NCBI GenBank assembly: GCA_958435545.1
Contig: CAUBGU010000012.1
Span: forward strand, 1 to 30,744
Length of the DNA: 30,744 bases
Origin: an uncultured Collinsella sp.
Lineage (GTDB): Bacteria; Actinomycetota; Coriobacteriia; Coriobacteriales; Coriobacteriaceae
Direction of reading: 5' to 3'
Below, one piece after another: positions 29,966 to 30,744 of the stretch (within the stretch, counting starts at the first letter, position 1; each line of letters begins with the position of its first letter). The translations under genes were made by a program, and so were the position numbers. The notes beneath the pieces were generated by a model. The model saw only the letters and a list, made by a program, of their open reading frames with translations, did no database searches and had not been told where the DNA came from.

Positions 29966-30744
29966 TTAGCAGGAGAAATCGACGCTGTCGATGATGTCCT
30001 TGAGGGCCTTGGCGGAGACGGTGAGCTCATGCTGCTCGTCTTCGTTCAGCGGCACGGGGACGCGGCAGACAACGCCGTCGCGGCCAACGACGGTTGGCAT
30101 GGAGATGGCAAGATCGGACAGGCCATACTCGCCCACCATGAGCGAGGAGACGGGCAGAACGGTCTGCTCATCGCGCATGACAGCGGTGCAGATGCGCTTG
30201 ACGGCCATGGCGACGCCGTAGTAGGTGGCGTGCTTCTTCTCGATGATGGTGTAGGCGGAGTTCTTGACGTCCTCGGCGATGCGCTTCTCGGCGGTCTCAT
30301 GCTCCAGGTGGCCGTGAAGCTCGCAGAAGGTGTTCAGCGGAACGCCAGCAACCTGAGCGCTGGACCAAGCGACAAACTCTGAGTCGCCGTGCTCACCCAT
30401 GACATAGGCCTGGACATCACGCGGGTCAACCTCGACGTGGGCACCAAGCATCTGCTGCAGACGGCCAGTGTCGAGCACGGTGCCGGAGCCGATAACATGG
30501 CCCTCGGGCAGGCCGGACATCTTGATGGCAGCATAGGTCAGAACATCAACCGGGTTGGAGACGATGAGCAGAATGCCGTCGAAGCCGGACTTCTTAATCT
30601 CGGGGATAATGGACTTAAAGATGCTGACGTTCTTGTTGACCAGGTCCAGGCGGGTCTCACCTGGCTTCTGGGCAGCGCCAGCGGTGACAACGATCATGGC
30701 GGCGTCGGCGACATCGGAATAATCGCCGGCGTAGATCTTCATCG
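29966..30744 (-). CDS. ldh: L-lactate dehydrogenase, C-terminal part (cut by window edge)
   Basis: About 259 residues of an NAD-dependent L-lactate dehydrogenase, which reduces pyruvate to L-lactate at the end of fermentation. The frame is open to the right edge, so the N-terminal nucleotide-binding glycine motif lies outside. The active loop reads VVTAGAAQKPGETRLDLV; Gln in AAQKPGETR marks lactate rather than malate specificity. IVSNPVDVLTY, GSGTVLDTGRLQQML and GEHGDSE, with the catalytic His, are all present. The Met at 30742 is internal, not the true start. Together with ackA it indicates a mixed lactate/acetate fermentation. Confidence 0.95.
   Translation of the reverse strand, partial: MKIYAGDYSDVADAAMIVVTAGAAQKPGETRLDLVNKNVSIFKSIIPEIKKSGFDGILLIVSNPVDVLTYAAIKMSGLPEGHVIGSGTVLDTGRLQQMLGAHVEVDPRDVQAYVMGEHGDSEFVAWSSAQVAGVPLNTFCELHGHLEHETAEKRIAEDVKNSAYTIIEKKHATYYGVAMAVKRICTAVMRDEQTVLPVSSLMVGEYGLSDLAISMPTVVGRDGVVCRVPVPLNEDEQHELTVSAKALKDIIDSVDFSC

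Noticed and set aside
1..30744. Search for tRNA, rRNA, CRISPR arrays, IS elements and phage genes
   Set aside because: No cloverleaf-like TTCGA-arm clusters, regular spaced repeats, transposase motifs or integrase genes were noticed on reading either strand.

Overview
The window looks like a chromosomal segment of a Coriobacteriia member, most probably Collinsella or a close relative. This is inferred from the GC-rich coding style, the gene content (fermentative acetate kinase and L-lactate dehydrogenase, an LPXTG-anchored C69 dipeptidase, an ECF transporter with fused ATPases, a racemase/ATP-grasp pair) and recurring short intergenic 'GGGACAGGTT' hairpins. No phage, IS element, tRNA, rRNA or CRISPR array was seen. 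Both ends cut genes: ackA on the left, ldh on the right.

Layout. 1-2733: 5' part of ackA (minus), then an AT-richer pair, an MFS exporter and a LysR regulator, that looks inserted. 2775-6938: minus-strand housekeeping genes (HIT protein, xseB, xseA, YugP-type membrane Zn protease, RNase D). 7037-8056: lipid kinase and a 30-residue membrane peptide, closed by a strong terminator. 8363-10294: secreted, cell-wall-anchored C69 peptidase. 10418-13975: a tryptophan-responsive unit, made of promoter, 22-codon leader peptide with three consecutive Trp codons, attenuator terminator, TrpP-like S component, fused EcfA-EcfA' ATPase and EcfT. 14101-16188: Asp/Glu racemase and ATP-grasp ligase, probably wall-related. 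16423-18423: MOSC protein and a coiled-coil/lysozyme-like secreted protein. 18462-20838: FxLYD protein, small HTH-like protein and membrane Ser/Thr kinase. 21003-21950: HigBA toxin-antitoxin plus a small membrane protein. 22053-27420: lysine/diaminopimelate region, with an M20 deacetylase-like gene divergent from a lysine riboswitch that precedes a lysA-dapA gene fusion, dapB and dapH. 27563-30744: NdpA-type nucleoid protein, DUF2974-like hydrolase, ldh.

The two best systems are both amino-acid-sensing. (1) A classical ribosome-mediated Trp attenuator (WWW leader peptide, TTCG-loop terminator) sits in front of what appears to be a dedicated ECF-type tryptophan importer. The leader also carries a 20-of-21 bp complementarity to sequence beyond the terminator that the classical model does not explain. 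(2) A lysine riboswitch controls an operon whose first gene encodes LysA and DapA in one 769-residue frame, with an internal ribosome binding site that could also yield free DapA. A third RNA signal is a perfect 14-bp hairpin that buries the ribosome binding site of the FxLYD gene.

All calls come from reading the sequence. No database search or folding calculation was run; GC statements are by eye.
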